DNA from: Streptomyces sp. LX-29
GTDB taxonomy: Bacteria; Actinomycetota; Actinomycetes; Streptomycetales; Streptomycetaceae
NCBI RefSeq assembly: GCF_029541745.1
Contig: NZ_CP089746.1
Location: 1,116,001 to 1,180,000, forward strand
DNA: 64,000 nt
Direction: 5' to 3'
Part shown: piece after piece, positions 8,323 to 16,367 of the stretch
How the letters are laid out: every line of letters begins with the position of its first letter
Position numbering within the stretch: position 1 is the stretch's first letter
Program-made: the position numbers and the translations under genes
Notes under the pieces: model-generated
Seen by the model: only the letters and a program-made list of their open reading frames with translations
The model's database searches: none
What the model was told of the DNA's origin: nothing

Positions 8323-8338
8323 TACGAAGACCTTCGTA
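8323..8338. promoter_or_regulatory. Palindromic ArsR operator
   Basis: TACGAAG-AC-CTTCGTA is a perfect 7-2-7 inverted repeat in the ArsR/ene-reductase divergent region. Related half-sites CTACGA (8355-8361) and the palindrome TCGTACGA (8368-8375) follow, overlapping the oxidoreductase promoter. Confidence 0.65.
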
Positions 8339-8340
8339 GT

Positions 8341-8370
8341 TTGACATCTGCCGTACTACGAGGGTTATCG
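8341..8370 (+). promoter_or_regulatory. Promoter of the ene-reductase gene
   Basis: TTGACA at 8341-8346 is a perfect -35 hexamer. TTATCG at 8365-8370, 18 bp away, is an acceptable -10. The element sits directly between the two candidate operator sites, as expected for repression by the divergent ArsR. Confidence 0.6.
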
Positions 8371-8398
8371 TACGAGCGTCGACCGGACGCACCGCGAG

Positions 8399-9550
8399 AT
8401 GGAGACCCCGATGGACACCCCTGTGGAGACCCCCGTGACGAACGCCCTGTTCCAGCCGTACACGCTGCGCTCGCTGACGATCCCCAACCGGATCTGGATG
8501 GCCCCCATGTGCCAGTACTCCGCCGAGGTCTTCGGCCCCAACGCGGGTGTGGTCAACGACTGGCACTTCTCGCACTACACCTCGCGGGCCACCGGCGGCA
8601 CCGGCCTGATCCTGGTGGAGGCCACCGCGGTCAGCCCGGAGGGCCGGATCAGCATCGCCGATCTGGGGCTGTGGAACGACGCCCAGGTCGAGGCGTTCCG
8701 CCCGATCACCGCCTTCCTCAAGGAGCGGGGCACCGTCCCCGGCATCCAGCTGGGTCACGCCGGCCGCAAGGCTTCCACCGAGCAGCAGTGGCTGGGCTCC
8801 GGCCCCGTCCCGCCGGAGCGGCACGGCTGGCAGACCCTCGCCCCGAGCCCGCTGCCCTTCGACGAGGAGTACCCGGAGCCGGAAGAGCTGACGACCGACC
8901 AGATACAGGAGATCGTCGGCCAGTTCGCGGCGGCCGCGCGGCGCGCGCTCAGCGCCGGGTTCGAGGTCGTCGAGATCCACGGCGCGCACGGCTACCTCAT
9001 CGGCCAGTTCCTCTCCCCGCACACCAACCACCGCACCGACGAGTACGGCGGCTCGTTCGAGAACCGCACCCGCTTCGCGCTGGAGGTCGTGGACGCCGTC
9101 CGCGCGGTGTGGCCCGAGGAGCTCCCCCTCTTCTTCCGGATCTCCGCCACCGACTGGCTCACCGAGAACCCCGAGGACGAGCGCGAGGGCTGGACCGCGG
9201 ACGAGACCGTCCGCTTCGCGGCCCTGCTGCGCGAGCACGGCGTGGACCTGCTCGACGTCTCCACCGGCGGCCTCGTGCCCCACGCCAGGATCCCCACCGG
9301 CCCCGGCTACCAGGTCCCCTTCGCCACCCGGGTCAGGGAGGAGACCGGGCTGCCCGTCGCCGCCGTCGGTCTGATCACCGAGCCGCGCCAGGCCGAGAAG
9401 ATCGTCGCCAACGGCGAGGCCGACGCCGTGCTCCTCGGCCGTGAGCTGCTCCGCGACCCCTACTTCGCCCGCCGCGCCGCCCGCGAACTCGGCGCCGACC
9501 TTCAGGTGCCGCCGCAGTACCACCGCGCCGCGCCCCACCGCGCGGCGTGA
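8399..9550 (+). CDS. NADH:flavin oxidoreductase, Old Yellow Enzyme (YqjM-like)
   Basis: 383 residues, FMN-dependent TIM-barrel ene-reductase that reduces activated C=C bonds of enals, enones or nitro compounds with NAD(P)H. MAPMCQYSAE near the N-terminus is typical of the YqjM subclass. GIQLGHAGRKAST, EIHGAHGYLIGQFLSPHTN (catalytic His pair), then NRTDEYGGSFENR-type sequence and the C-terminal FMN phosphate loop DAVLLGRELLRDPYF are present. Several in-frame starts exist (8399, 8411, 8435); 8399 is kept because it is the longest reading, but 8435 with GGAGA upstream is possible. Controlled by the divergent ArsR. Confidence 0.93.
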   Translation: METPMDTPVETPVTNALFQPYTLRSLTIPNRIWMAPMCQYSAEVFGPNAGVVNDWHFSHYTSRATGGTGLILVEATAVSPEGRISIADLGLWNDAQVEAFRPITAFLKERGTVPGIQLGHAGRKASTEQQWLGSGPVPPERHGWQTLAPSPLPFDEEYPEPEELTTDQIQEIVGQFAAAARRALSAGFEVVEIHGAHGYLIGQFLSPHTNHRTDEYGGSFENRTRFALEVVDAVRAVWPEELPLFFRISATDWLTENPEDEREGWTADETVRFAALLREHGVDLLDVSTGGLVPHARIPTGPGYQVPFATRVREETGLPVAAVGLITEPRQAEKIVANGEADAVLLGRELLRDPYFARRAARELGADLQVPPQYHRAAPHRAA

Positions 9551-9806
9551 ACCGAACCCGGACGCCGCGCGCCAAGCCGCCGGCACCCCGGGCCACCGCG
9601 CACGCCCGGGGCATCGGGCATCCGGGCCACCGCACCCCCCGGCCGCCGCACGCCCACCAGGCCAGGGCACGCTCGGGGCATCGCGCATCCCGGAGCCGAG
9701 GCCCGATGCCGGCCCGCGCCGGGTGCGGAGCTCCGGAAGCGGGAGAAGAATCGTGGTGCCGGAGAGAACCGCAGGGAATCCGCCTTGCCGCGCGGAGGAG
9801 GGCGTC

Positions 9807-10913
9807 ATGGATGAGGTCGTACTCGCGGTCGGCACCCGCAAGGGACTGTTCCTCACTCGCCGCCGGGGCGCGGGCGGCGACGGGAACGGGGGGTGGGGGG
9901 AGTTGAGCGGCCCGCACTTCCCCATGCAGGCGGTGTACGCCATCGGCATCGACACCCGGCGCCGCGTCCCGCGGCTGTTGGCCGGGGCGGACAGCTCGCA
10001 CTGGGGGCCGTCGGTCTTCCGCTCCGACGACCTGGGGGGCAGCTGGCAGGAGGCGCCGCGGCCGGCGGTGCGGTTCCCCCGCGAGACGGGGACCTCGCTG
10101 GAGCGGGTCTGGCAGCTCCAGCCCGCGGCGGAGGCGGCACCCGACGTGGTCTACGCGGGGACCCAGCCGGGGGCGCTGTTCCGGTCCGACGACGGCGGCG
10201 AGACCTTCGCCTTCGTACGGCCCCTGTGGGACCACCCGCAGCGGCCGGAGTGGGGCGAGGGCTTCGGCGGGCAGGCGGTCCACACCGTGGTCACCGATCC
10301 CCGTGACCCCCGTGCCCTGCTGGTCGCGGTCTCCGCGGGCGGGGTCTACCGCAGCCTGGACGGGGAGGCCGGCTGGGAGCCGTCCAACACGGGGATCCAG
10401 GCGGAGTTCCTGCCGGAGCGCTACCCGGAGTTCGGCCAGTGCGTGCACAAGGTCGCCCGGGACCCGGCCGACCCCGACCGGCTCTACCTCCAGAACCACG
10501 GCGGGGTCTACCGCAGCGACGACTCGGGGGCGAGCTGGAGCGAGATCGGCGCGGGCCTGCCGGCCGACTTCGGGTTCGCCGTGGCCACGCACCCGCGGCG
10601 CGGCGGAGTGGCGTATGTCTTCCCCGTCATCGACGGCTCGGACCGCTATCCACCCGGCTACCGCTGCCGGGTCTACCGGACCGAGGACGCGGGGGCGTCC
10701 TGGTCCGAGCTGTCCGCCGGGCTGCCGACCGGAGACCACTACGGGGTGGTGCTCCGGGACGCGCTGCGCACGGACGACGCCGACCCGGTGGGCGTGTACT
10801 TCGGGAACCGCAACGGGGAGGTGTACGCGAGCTCCGACGAGGGCGACAGCTGGCGGCAGTTGGCGGCCCACCTGCCGGACGTGCTGTGTCTGCGGGCCGC
10901 GGTGGTCGCCTGA
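9807..10913 (+). CDS. Asp-box (BNR/sialidase-like) beta-propeller protein
   Basis: 368 residues with six regularly spaced Asp-boxes (SxDxGxxW): FRSDDLGGSW, FRSDDGGETF, YRSLDGEAGW, YRSDDSGASW, YRTEDAGASW and YASSDEGDSW. Such proteins fold as sialidase/VPS10-like propellers. The catalytic Arg triad and Tyr/Glu pair of true sialidases are not evident, and there is no signal peptide (starts MDEVVLAVGTRKGLFL), so it is probably a cytoplasmic binding or unknown hydrolase protein. ATG 9807 follows GGAGGAG at 9794-9800. The 256 bp before it contain no other gene that I can support. Confidence 0.85.
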   Translation: MDEVVLAVGTRKGLFLTRRRGAGGDGNGGWGELSGPHFPMQAVYAIGIDTRRRVPRLLAGADSSHWGPSVFRSDDLGGSWQEAPRPAVRFPRETGTSLERVWQLQPAAEAAPDVVYAGTQPGALFRSDDGGETFAFVRPLWDHPQRPEWGEGFGGQAVHTVVTDPRDPRALLVAVSAGGVYRSLDGEAGWEPSNTGIQAEFLPERYPEFGQCVHKVARDPADPDRLYLQNHGGVYRSDDSGASWSEIGAGLPADFGFAVATHPRRGGVAYVFPVIDGSDRYPPGYRCRVYRTEDAGASWSELSAGLPTGDHYGVVLRDALRTDDADPVGVYFGNRNGEVYASSDEGDSWRQLAAHLPDVLCLRAAVVA

Positions 10914-10941
10914 GCGGGCTCCTCGGCGAACGTCGCCCATG

Positions 10942-10971
10942 ATCGGCTGTGCGCTCACGCGCTGAGCCGAT
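10942..10971. promoter_or_regulatory. Inverted repeat and -10-like box upstream of ung
   Basis: ATCGGCT (10942-10948) pairs with AGCCGAT (10965-10971) around 16 nt. TAGGGT at 10971-10976 is a good -10 hexamer, ending 8 bp before the GTG at 10985. There is no Shine-Dalgarno sequence, so a leaderless transcript is plausible. Confidence 0.4.
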
Positions 10972-10984
10972 AGGGTGACGGATC

Positions 10985-11659
10985 GTGGCACGACCGTTGA
11001 ATGAAATCGTAGAACCGGGCTGGGCCAAGGCGCTGGAGCCGGTCGCCGGGCGGGTCGCCGCGATGGGTGACTTCCTGCGCGCCGAGATCGCGGCGGGCCG
11101 GACCTATCTGCCGGCCGGACAGAATGTGCTGCGCGCCTTCCAGCAGCCCTTCGACGAGGTGCGCGTCCTGATCGTCGGCCAGGACCCGTACCCCACGCCG
11201 GGCCACGCGGTGGGCCTGAGCTTCTCCGTCGCCCCGGAGGTGCAGCCGCTGCCCGGCAGCCTGGAGAACATCTTCCGGGAGCTGCACACCGACCTCGGCC
11301 TGGACCGCCCCGCGAACGGCGACCTCACGCCGTGGACCCGACAGGGCGTGCTGCTGCTCAACCGGGCGCTGACCACCGCGCCCCGGCGCCCCGCCGCCCA
11401 CCGGGGCAAGGGCTGGGAGGAGGTCACCGAGCAGGCCATCCGGGCGCTGGCGGCGCGCGGCCGCCCGCTGGTGTCGATCCTGTGGGGCCGGGACGCCCGC
11501 AATCTCCGGCCGCTGCTGGGCGGGCTGCCGTGCATCGAGTCCGCGCACCCCTCGCCCATGTCGGCGGACCGCGGCTTCTTCGGCTCCCGCCCCTTCAGCC
11601 GGGCCAACGACCTGCTGGCGCAGCAGGGGTCGCAGCCGGTGGAGTGGCGCCTTCCCTGA
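10985..11659 (+). CDS. ung: Uracil-DNA glycosylase, family 1
   Basis: 224 residues, standard length. It removes uracil from DNA to start base-excision repair. GQDPYP (residues 65-70, D67 the catalytic water-activating Asp) and [14 protein letters not shown] (H188 onward) are the two defining family-1 motifs, and [11 protein letters not shown] is the conserved uracil-binding Asn strand. The GTG start at 10985 matches the usual N-terminus ([13 protein letters not shown]) but lacks an upstream ribosome-binding site, suggesting leaderless initiation from the nearby -10-like TAGGGT. Monocistronic. Confidence 0.97.
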   Translation: MARPLNEIVEPGWAKALEPVAGRVAAMGDFLRAEIAAGRTYLPAGQNVLRAFQQPFDEVRVLIVGQDPYPTPGHAVGLSFSVAPEVQPLPGSLENIFRELHTDLGLDRPANGDLTPWTRQGVLLLNRALTTAPRRPAAHRGKGWEEVTEQAIRALAARGRPLVSILWGRDARNLRPLLGGLPCIESAHPSPMSADRGFFGSRPFSRANDLLAQQGSQPVEWRLP

Positions 11660-11702
11660 GCTTCGGGGGGCATCGCCCCCATGCCCCGTTTCCTCCCCTT
11701 TG

Positions 11703-11754
11703 TTCGGAAGCTGACGCGGTGGCGGATTTATTCGGAAGCTGACGCGGTGGCGGA
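11703..11754. repeat. 28-bp direct repeat immediately upstream of a start codon
   Basis: A 24-bp sequence beginning TTCGGAAGCTGACGCGG is present exactly at 11703-11726 and 11731-11754, separated by TTTA. The second copy ends 16 bp before the ATG at 11771. The copies are identical, so this is a recent duplication or a maintained tandem regulatory site. Confidence 0.9.
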
Positions 11755-11770
11755 CTGTAGTCTGCCCGCC

Positions 11771-12586
11771 ATGACGACACATCCGAACACCCCTGCGGGC
11801 TGGTACGCCGACCCGCAGGGCACGCCGAACCTGCTGCGCTGGTGGGACGGCGCCCAGTGGACCGAGCACACGCACGCGGGCCAGCCCGGACAGGTCCCGC
11901 AGCAGCAGATGCCCGTCGCGGACCCGGCGGCGATCCAGCGCCAGGTGCAGGCACAGGCGGGGGTGGCCCCGACCCACGCGGGCGGCGGCACCCTCTTCAG
12001 CGAGCCGGTCCTGGTGGTGAACCAGAAGGCGAAGCTGATCGAGCTCACCAACGAGTACGGGGTCTTCGACCAGCATGGGCGCACCCTGGGCTCGGTGGTC
12101 CAGGTCGGCCAGAGCACGCTGAAGAAGGTCGCGCGCTTCGTCGCCAGCATCGACCAGTTCATGACGCACAAGCTGGAGATCCGGGACGCGAGCGGCCAGC
12201 CGCACCTGGTGCTCACCCGTCCCGCGAAGTTCATGAAGTCGCGGGTGATCGTGGCCCGGACGGACGGACAGCCGGTCGGCGAGATCGTCCAGCAGAACGT
12301 CATCGGCAAGATCAACTTTTCCATCGAGGTCAACGGCCAGCGGGTCGGCGCCATCAAGGCCGAGAACTGGCGCGCCTGGAACTTCTCGATCGTCGACCAC
12401 GCCGAGACCGAGATCGCCCGGATCACCAAGACCTGGGAGGGCCTCGCGAAGACGATGTTCACGACGGCGGACAACTACGTCCTCCAGATCCACCGCCAGC
12501 TCCCGGACCCGCTGCTGAGCCTGGTCGTGGCGACGGCGCTGACGGTCGACACGGCCCTCAAGCAGGACGCGCGCGGGTTCGGCTGA
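11771..12586 (+). CDS. DUF2510 plus scramblase/LURP-like protein
   Basis: 271 residues. Residues 4-40 form a DUF2510 module (PAGWYADPQGTPNLLRWWDG followed by AQWTEHT), a short Trp-rich actinobacterial domain. From about residue 75 the protein resembles the phospholipid scramblase/LURP-one tubby-like beta barrel (LFSEPVLVVNQKAKLIELTN, YGVFDQHGRTLGSVVQVGQ). The barrel ends with a hydrophobic helix LLSLVVATALTVD that could be buried or membrane-associated. Function in bacteria is unknown, possibly lipid or surface sensing. There is no Shine-Dalgarno before ATG 11771. A sugar kinase starts 5 bp after the stop, so they are probably co-transcribed. Confidence 0.85.
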   Translation: MTTHPNTPAGWYADPQGTPNLLRWWDGAQWTEHTHAGQPGQVPQQQMPVADPAAIQRQVQAQAGVAPTHAGGGTLFSEPVLVVNQKAKLIELTNEYGVFDQHGRTLGSVVQVGQSTLKKVARFVASIDQFMTHKLEIRDASGQPHLVLTRPAKFMKSRVIVARTDGQPVGEIVQQNVIGKINFSIEVNGQRVGAIKAENWRAWNFSIVDHAETEIARITKTWEGLAKTMFTTADNYVLQIHRQLPDPLLSLVVATALTVDTALKQDARGFG

Positions 12587-12590
12587 GCCG

Positions 12591-13931
12591 ATGGGCACCC
12601 TGCGGACCGTCCCGGACGGGACGGAGACCGGTGGTTACGTCCTGGGAATCGACTCCGGCGGCTCCGGTGTGCGGGTCGGGGTGGCCCGCGCCGAGGCACC
12701 CGGACGGCCCCTGCTGTGGTCCTCCCCCACCCCCGCCGTCGTCGGCGACCGGGGCATCGACGCGGACAGCCTGCTGGCGCGCGTGCTGCCGGCGACCGCG
12801 TCGCTGCTGCGCCAGGCGGCCGACCCGGCGGCAGGCCACAGGGGAGCGGGGACCGGCGCCCCGCGACGGGCGACCGGCGCGGCGGAGCGGAACGGGGCCG
12901 CGACGGGTTCCGCCGACGCCATGGCGCGTCCGGCCGGGCCACCGCGGCTGACGGCCGTCTGCGTCGGCGCGGCGGGCATGGCGGGCCTCGGCGGCGACCT
13001 GCGCGCACTACTGCCGGACGCGCTCGCCCGGGCCTTCGGCGTACGGCGGATCGCGCTGGCCACCGACGCGGTGACCGCGTACGCGGGGGCGCTGGGGCAG
13101 CGGACGGGCGCCGTGGTCGCGGCGGGCACCGGCCTGGTCGCCCTGGGCGCCACGGCCGCGCGCGAGGACGGTCGCGCCGGCGGCTGGCGGCGGGCCGACG
13201 GCTGGGGACACCTGTTGGGCGACTGCGGTGGCGGAGCCTGGATCGGCCGGGCCGGGCTGGAGGCGGCGATGCGCGCCCACGACGGGCGCGAGGGCGGCTC
13301 GCCGGCGCTGCTGGGCCGGCTGGAGGCGGTGTTCGGCCCCGCCGAGGAGCTGCCAGGGAAGCTGTACCCGAGGCCCGATCGACCGGCCGTCCTGGCCTCC
13401 TTCGCTCCGGAGGTCGGCCGCTGTGCGTCCGCCGGCGACCCGATCGCGACCGCCATCCTGCGGCAGGCGGCCGGACACATCGCCGAGGCGGCGCGCGCGG
13501 TGTGCCCGCCCGCGGCCGAGCCCCCTCCCGAGGCGGCCCCGGCCGGCGGCCCGTTCGCGGGTACGGAGGCGCCCCCGGGCGTCGGCCTGGACGTGTGTCC
13601 GGGCGTGCCCGCGGAGGCGACGAGGAGCGTCGACACCGGCTTCGGCGCCGGGGCGGTCCCGACCGCCGACGGGGAGCCGGGCGCCGCACCGGGCCCTCGG
13701 AACACGCCCGCCCCCCGTCCGCACGTGGCCCTCACCGGCGGCCTGCTGCGCCTGGGCGAGCCGCTGCTCACCCCGCTGCGCGCGGAGCTGTCGACGCGGC
13801 TGCCGCACGCCCTCGTGGTGGCCCCCGAGGGTGATCCGCTGAGCGGAGCGCTGCGCGTCGCCGCGGCCCTCGCCACGGGGACGCTGCGCCTGCCGCACCA
13901 CCCTGAGCTGCTGCGACTCGTGGTGACCTGA
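12591..13931 (+). CDS. BadF/BadG-type sugar kinase, N-acetylglucosamine kinase-like
   Basis: 446 residues, ASKHA-fold ATPase. GIDSGGSGVRVGVAR is the phosphate-1 loop, AAGTGLVALGATA the phosphate-2 strand, GWGHLLGDCGGGAWIGRAGL the conserved substrate/phosphate segment, and LTGGLLRLGEPLLTPL the adenosine loop, all in the order of eukaryote-type N-acetylglucosamine kinases. It probably phosphorylates an amino sugar. Two Ala/Gly/Pro-rich insertions (about residues 80-115 and 305-365) make it longer than the typical 300-340 residue family member; they are encoded in frame without a shift. It follows the scramblase-like gene by 4 bp. Confidence 0.82.
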   Translation: MGTLRTVPDGTETGGYVLGIDSGGSGVRVGVARAEAPGRPLLWSSPTPAVVGDRGIDADSLLARVLPATASLLRQAADPAAGHRGAGTGAPRRATGAAERNGAATGSADAMARPAGPPRLTAVCVGAAGMAGLGGDLRALLPDALARAFGVRRIALATDAVTAYAGALGQRTGAVVAAGTGLVALGATAAREDGRAGGWRRADGWGHLLGDCGGGAWIGRAGLEAAMRAHDGREGGSPALLGRLEAVFGPAEELPGKLYPRPDRPAVLASFAPEVGRCASAGDPIATAILRQAAGHIAEAARAVCPPAAEPPPEAAPAGGPFAGTEAPPGVGLDVCPGVPAEATRSVDTGFGAGAVPTADGEPGAAPGPRNTPAPRPHVALTGGLLRLGEPLLTPLRAELSTRLPHALVVAPEGDPLSGALRVAAALATGTLRLPHHPELLRLVVT

Positions 13932-14074
13932 GCCTGGCGGGAGGAGATCCCAAGGCGGGTGTCGAGGAGCGCCCGCGGGAACCGGAGCTGCCGAATCCGG
14001 CAAAAGGGGATGTTTATCGTGCGATCACACCCTCCCGAACACCGAGCTCACCTGAGCGACTAACATGCGGCGCC

Positions 14075-15076
14075 ATGAGCTCCCCCACCGGGCCCGCACC
14101 CGGCCTGCCAGTACGAATGCCGCGTCCACGCCAACCAGGACGGCACCGCCGCCCGGAGCCCGTGGCCGCTCCCCTCGGCGCGCCGCCGCTGGTGCTCGCC
14201 GTGCCGGGCGCGCCCGAGGCCGCCACGCGCGCCCTGGCCGAGGAGGTCGTGAGCATCGCGCGCTCCGAGCTGCCCGGCCTGGAGATCCGTATCGCGTACC
14301 TGGACGGGAACGGCGAGGAGTTCCCCAAGCTGGAGACCGCGCTGGCGCAGGCCACCGCGGACCGCGCGGAGCGCGTGCTGCGCGCCACCGAGACGGTGGT
14401 GCAGGAGGTGACCGCCGCGGCCGAGGCCGAGGGGCTGGACGCCGAGCAGACCGCCGAGGCCGTGGCGCACGCGCGCGCCCAGATCCCGACCGACGGCCCG
14501 GCCGCCGTCGTGGTGCCGCTGCTGGCGGGCCCCGACGCCGCGTTGCTGCGCCGGATACGCGAGGCCATCGTCACCAGCGGCTCCGGTGCCGAGCTCACCG
14601 ACGTGCTCGGCCCGCACCCGCTGCTCGCCGAGGCCCTGCACGTGCGCCTCTCTGAGGCCGGCCTCGCGCGCGCCGACCGCGCCCGCCTCTTCACCGTCGC
14701 CACCGCCGCGGACGGCATCGTCCTGGCGACGGTCGGCGGCGCCGAGGCCGTGCAGGCCGCCGGGATCACCGGCATGCTGCTCTCCGCGCGCCTGGCGGTG
14801 CCGGTGATGGCCGCCGCGCTGGACGAGGACGGCGCCGTCAGCCGCGTCGCCGACCAGCTGCGCGAGTCCGGTTCCGCGCGCCTGGCGCTGGCCCCCTACC
14901 TGATCGGCCCCGAGGTGCCGGCCGGGCTGGCAGCCGACGCCGCCGCGGCGGCCGGCTGCTCGGCCTCCGAGCCCCTGGGCGCGTACCCGGCCGTGGGCCG
15001 GCTGGTGCTGTCGAACTACGCGGCGCTGCTGGGCATCAAGCTCCAGACGGCCCCGCAGGGCGTGCCGGTGCGCTGA
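14075..15076 (+). CDS. CbiX/sirohydrochlorin-chelatase-like protein, probably inactive
   Basis: 333 residues arranged as two tandem CbiX-like halves: LVLAVPGAPEAATRALAEEV with IAYLDGNGEEFPKLETAL, then VVVPLLAGPDAALLRRIREA with GPHPLLAEALHVRLSEAGL. Two-domain proteins of this layout in actinomycetes are annotated as sirohydrochlorin chelatases, which insert Co or Fe into tetrapyrroles. The first strand normally carries an HGSR motif with a metal-coordinating His; here it reads VPGAPEA, so metal insertion by that site is unlikely. An Arg/Pro-rich 30-residue N-terminal extension is present. It stands alone and ends at a strong terminator. Confidence 0.75.
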   Translation: MSSPTGPAPGLPVRMPRPRQPGRHRRPEPVAAPLGAPPLVLAVPGAPEAATRALAEEVVSIARSELPGLEIRIAYLDGNGEEFPKLETALAQATADRAERVLRATETVVQEVTAAAEAEGLDAEQTAEAVAHARAQIPTDGPAAVVVPLLAGPDAALLRRIREAIVTSGSGAELTDVLGPHPLLAEALHVRLSEAGLARADRARLFTVATAADGIVLATVGGAEAVQAAGITGMLLSARLAVPVMAAALDEDGAVSRVADQLRESGSARLALAPYLIGPEVPAGLAADAAAAAGCSASEPLGAYPAVGRLVLSNYAALLGIKLQTAPQGVPVR

Positions 15077-15096
15077 CACCCGCCCATCGAACGATC

Positions 15097-15129
15097 ACGG
15101 GGCCCTCCGCCGTCGGCGGAGGGCCCCGT
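15097..15129. terminator. Bidirectional terminator
   Basis: ACGGGGCCCTCCGCC pairs perfectly with GGCGGAGGGCCCCGT over a 3-nt loop (15-bp stem). It lies in the 100-bp gap between the convergent CbiX-like and lactonase genes. Confidence 0.85.
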
Positions 15130-15176
15130 CGTCGTCCGCCCCCGCGCGCGGCCGTACGGCGGCGGAGCCGCGCGGA

Positions 15177-16226
15177 TCAGTTCAGTACGACACACGACGC
15201 CGCCGGCACCGGCAGCGAGCCCGCCCGCTCCGGGACGCCCGTCGCCGGGTCGACGGCGAACCAGGTGACGTCGCCGGAGCGCTCGTTGGCGACGTACAGG
15301 TGACGGCCGGAGGCGTCGACGGTCAGGGCACGCGGCCAGTGGCCGCCGCACGGGACGGTGGCGACCAGCGACGGGGCCCCGTCCGTGGGGTCGAGGGCCA
15401 GGACGGCGAGGGAGTCGTGACCGCGGTTGGCCGCCCAGGCGAAGCGGCCGTCCGGCGAGACGACGATGCCGGAGGGGTGGTTGGGGACCTCCGTGTCGGC
15501 CGGGAGCAGGCGCACCTCGTCGACCGGCCGGAGTTCGCCGGCGGCCGGGTTCCAGCGGCAGCTCGTCACCGTCGAGTCCAGCTCGTGGACGACGTAGGCG
15601 AGGTCTCCGCGTGGGTGGAAGGCGAGGTGGCGCGGGCCGCTGCCCGGGCGCAGCGCCGCCTCACGATGGACGCTGAGCGAGCCCGTGAACGCGTCGAGCG
15701 CGTACACCCGCACCGCGTCGGTGCCCAGGTCGACGCCGAGGACCCAGCGGCCGGAGGGGTCGGGCACGACGGCGTGCGGGTGCGGGGCGCGCTGGCGCTC
15801 GGGGTGCGGGCCGCCGCCCTCGTGCCGCAGCACCGCGGCGGGGTCCGCCAGCCGGCCCTCGGCGCGCACCGGGAGCACGGTCACACCGGCCGAGCCGTAG
15901 TTGGCGGTGAGCAGATGGCCGGCGGCGAGCGCGAGGTGCGTGGGCGCGTCGCCGCGCACCCGCACCGCCGGACCCAGCGGCACCGGCCGGTCGGGGAAGC
16001 CGAGGCTCAGCGCGACGGCGCCGCCGTCGGTGGTCTCGCTCACCGCGTACAGGACGTCGCCCATCGGGGAGAGCGCGAGGTGGGACGGGTCCGGGACGGG
16101 CTTCGTCGTGTGCAGGGCGGTCAGCGCGCCGGTGTCCGGGTCGACCGCCGCGACCGTGATGCCGTCCCCGCCCGCCGAGGTGAACGATCCGATGTACGCA
16201 CGCCGGTCACTGGTTGCCTCGCACAC
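15177..16226 (-). CDS. Lactonase family protein (6-phosphogluconolactonase-type propeller)
   Basis: 349 residues, seven-bladed beta-propeller of the Pgl/YbhE type that hydrolyses sugar lactones such as 6-phosphogluconolactone. Repeated blade motifs include DPSHLALSPMGDVLYAVSET, DAPTHLALAAGHLLTANYGS, GSGPRHLAFHPRGDLAYVVH, HPSGIVVSPDGRFAWAANR and WPRALTVDASGRHLYVANE. The His and Arg residues conserved in the blades (HxHAVVPDPSG) are retained. GTG 16226 has GGAGG about 7 bp upstream. A TTGGT-ACCAA palindrome 48-61 bp upstream resembles a DasR-type site. Confidence 0.9.
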   Translation of the reverse strand: MCEATSDRRAYIGSFTSAGGDGITVAAVDPDTGALTALHTTKPVPDPSHLALSPMGDVLYAVSETTDGGAVALSLGFPDRPVPLGPAVRVRGDAPTHLALAAGHLLTANYGSAGVTVLPVRAEGRLADPAAVLRHEGGGPHPERQRAPHPHAVVPDPSGRWVLGVDLGTDAVRVYALDAFTGSLSVHREAALRPGSGPRHLAFHPRGDLAYVVHELDSTVTSCRWNPAAGELRPVDEVRLLPADTEVPNHPSGIVVSPDGRFAWAANRGHDSLAVLALDPTDGAPSLVATVPCGGHWPRALTVDASGRHLYVANERSGDVTWFAVDPATGVPERAGSLPVPAASCVVLN

Positions 16227-16273
16227 GGTGCGCCTCCTTCGTCGACTGGAGGTGTCGCCACCGACCCTAGTCG

Positions 16274-16287
16274 TTGGTATGGACCAA
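16274..16287. promoter_or_regulatory. DasR-like (dre) palindrome upstream of lactonase
   Basis: TTGGT-ATGG-ACCAA. The core TGGTATGGACCA matches 10 of 12 bases of the DasR consensus core TGGTCTAGACCA. It is 48 bp upstream of the lactonase start. The GntR-family regulator DasR controls amino-sugar metabolism in Streptomyces; binding here is inferred. Confidence 0.4.
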
Positions 16288-16367
16288 TCCCGGGCATCTG
16301 TCGCCGGGGTTCCAGCCGCGGTCGCGGCGGATGGGGGCGCGGCCGCCCCACCCCGCGCCCCCAACCC

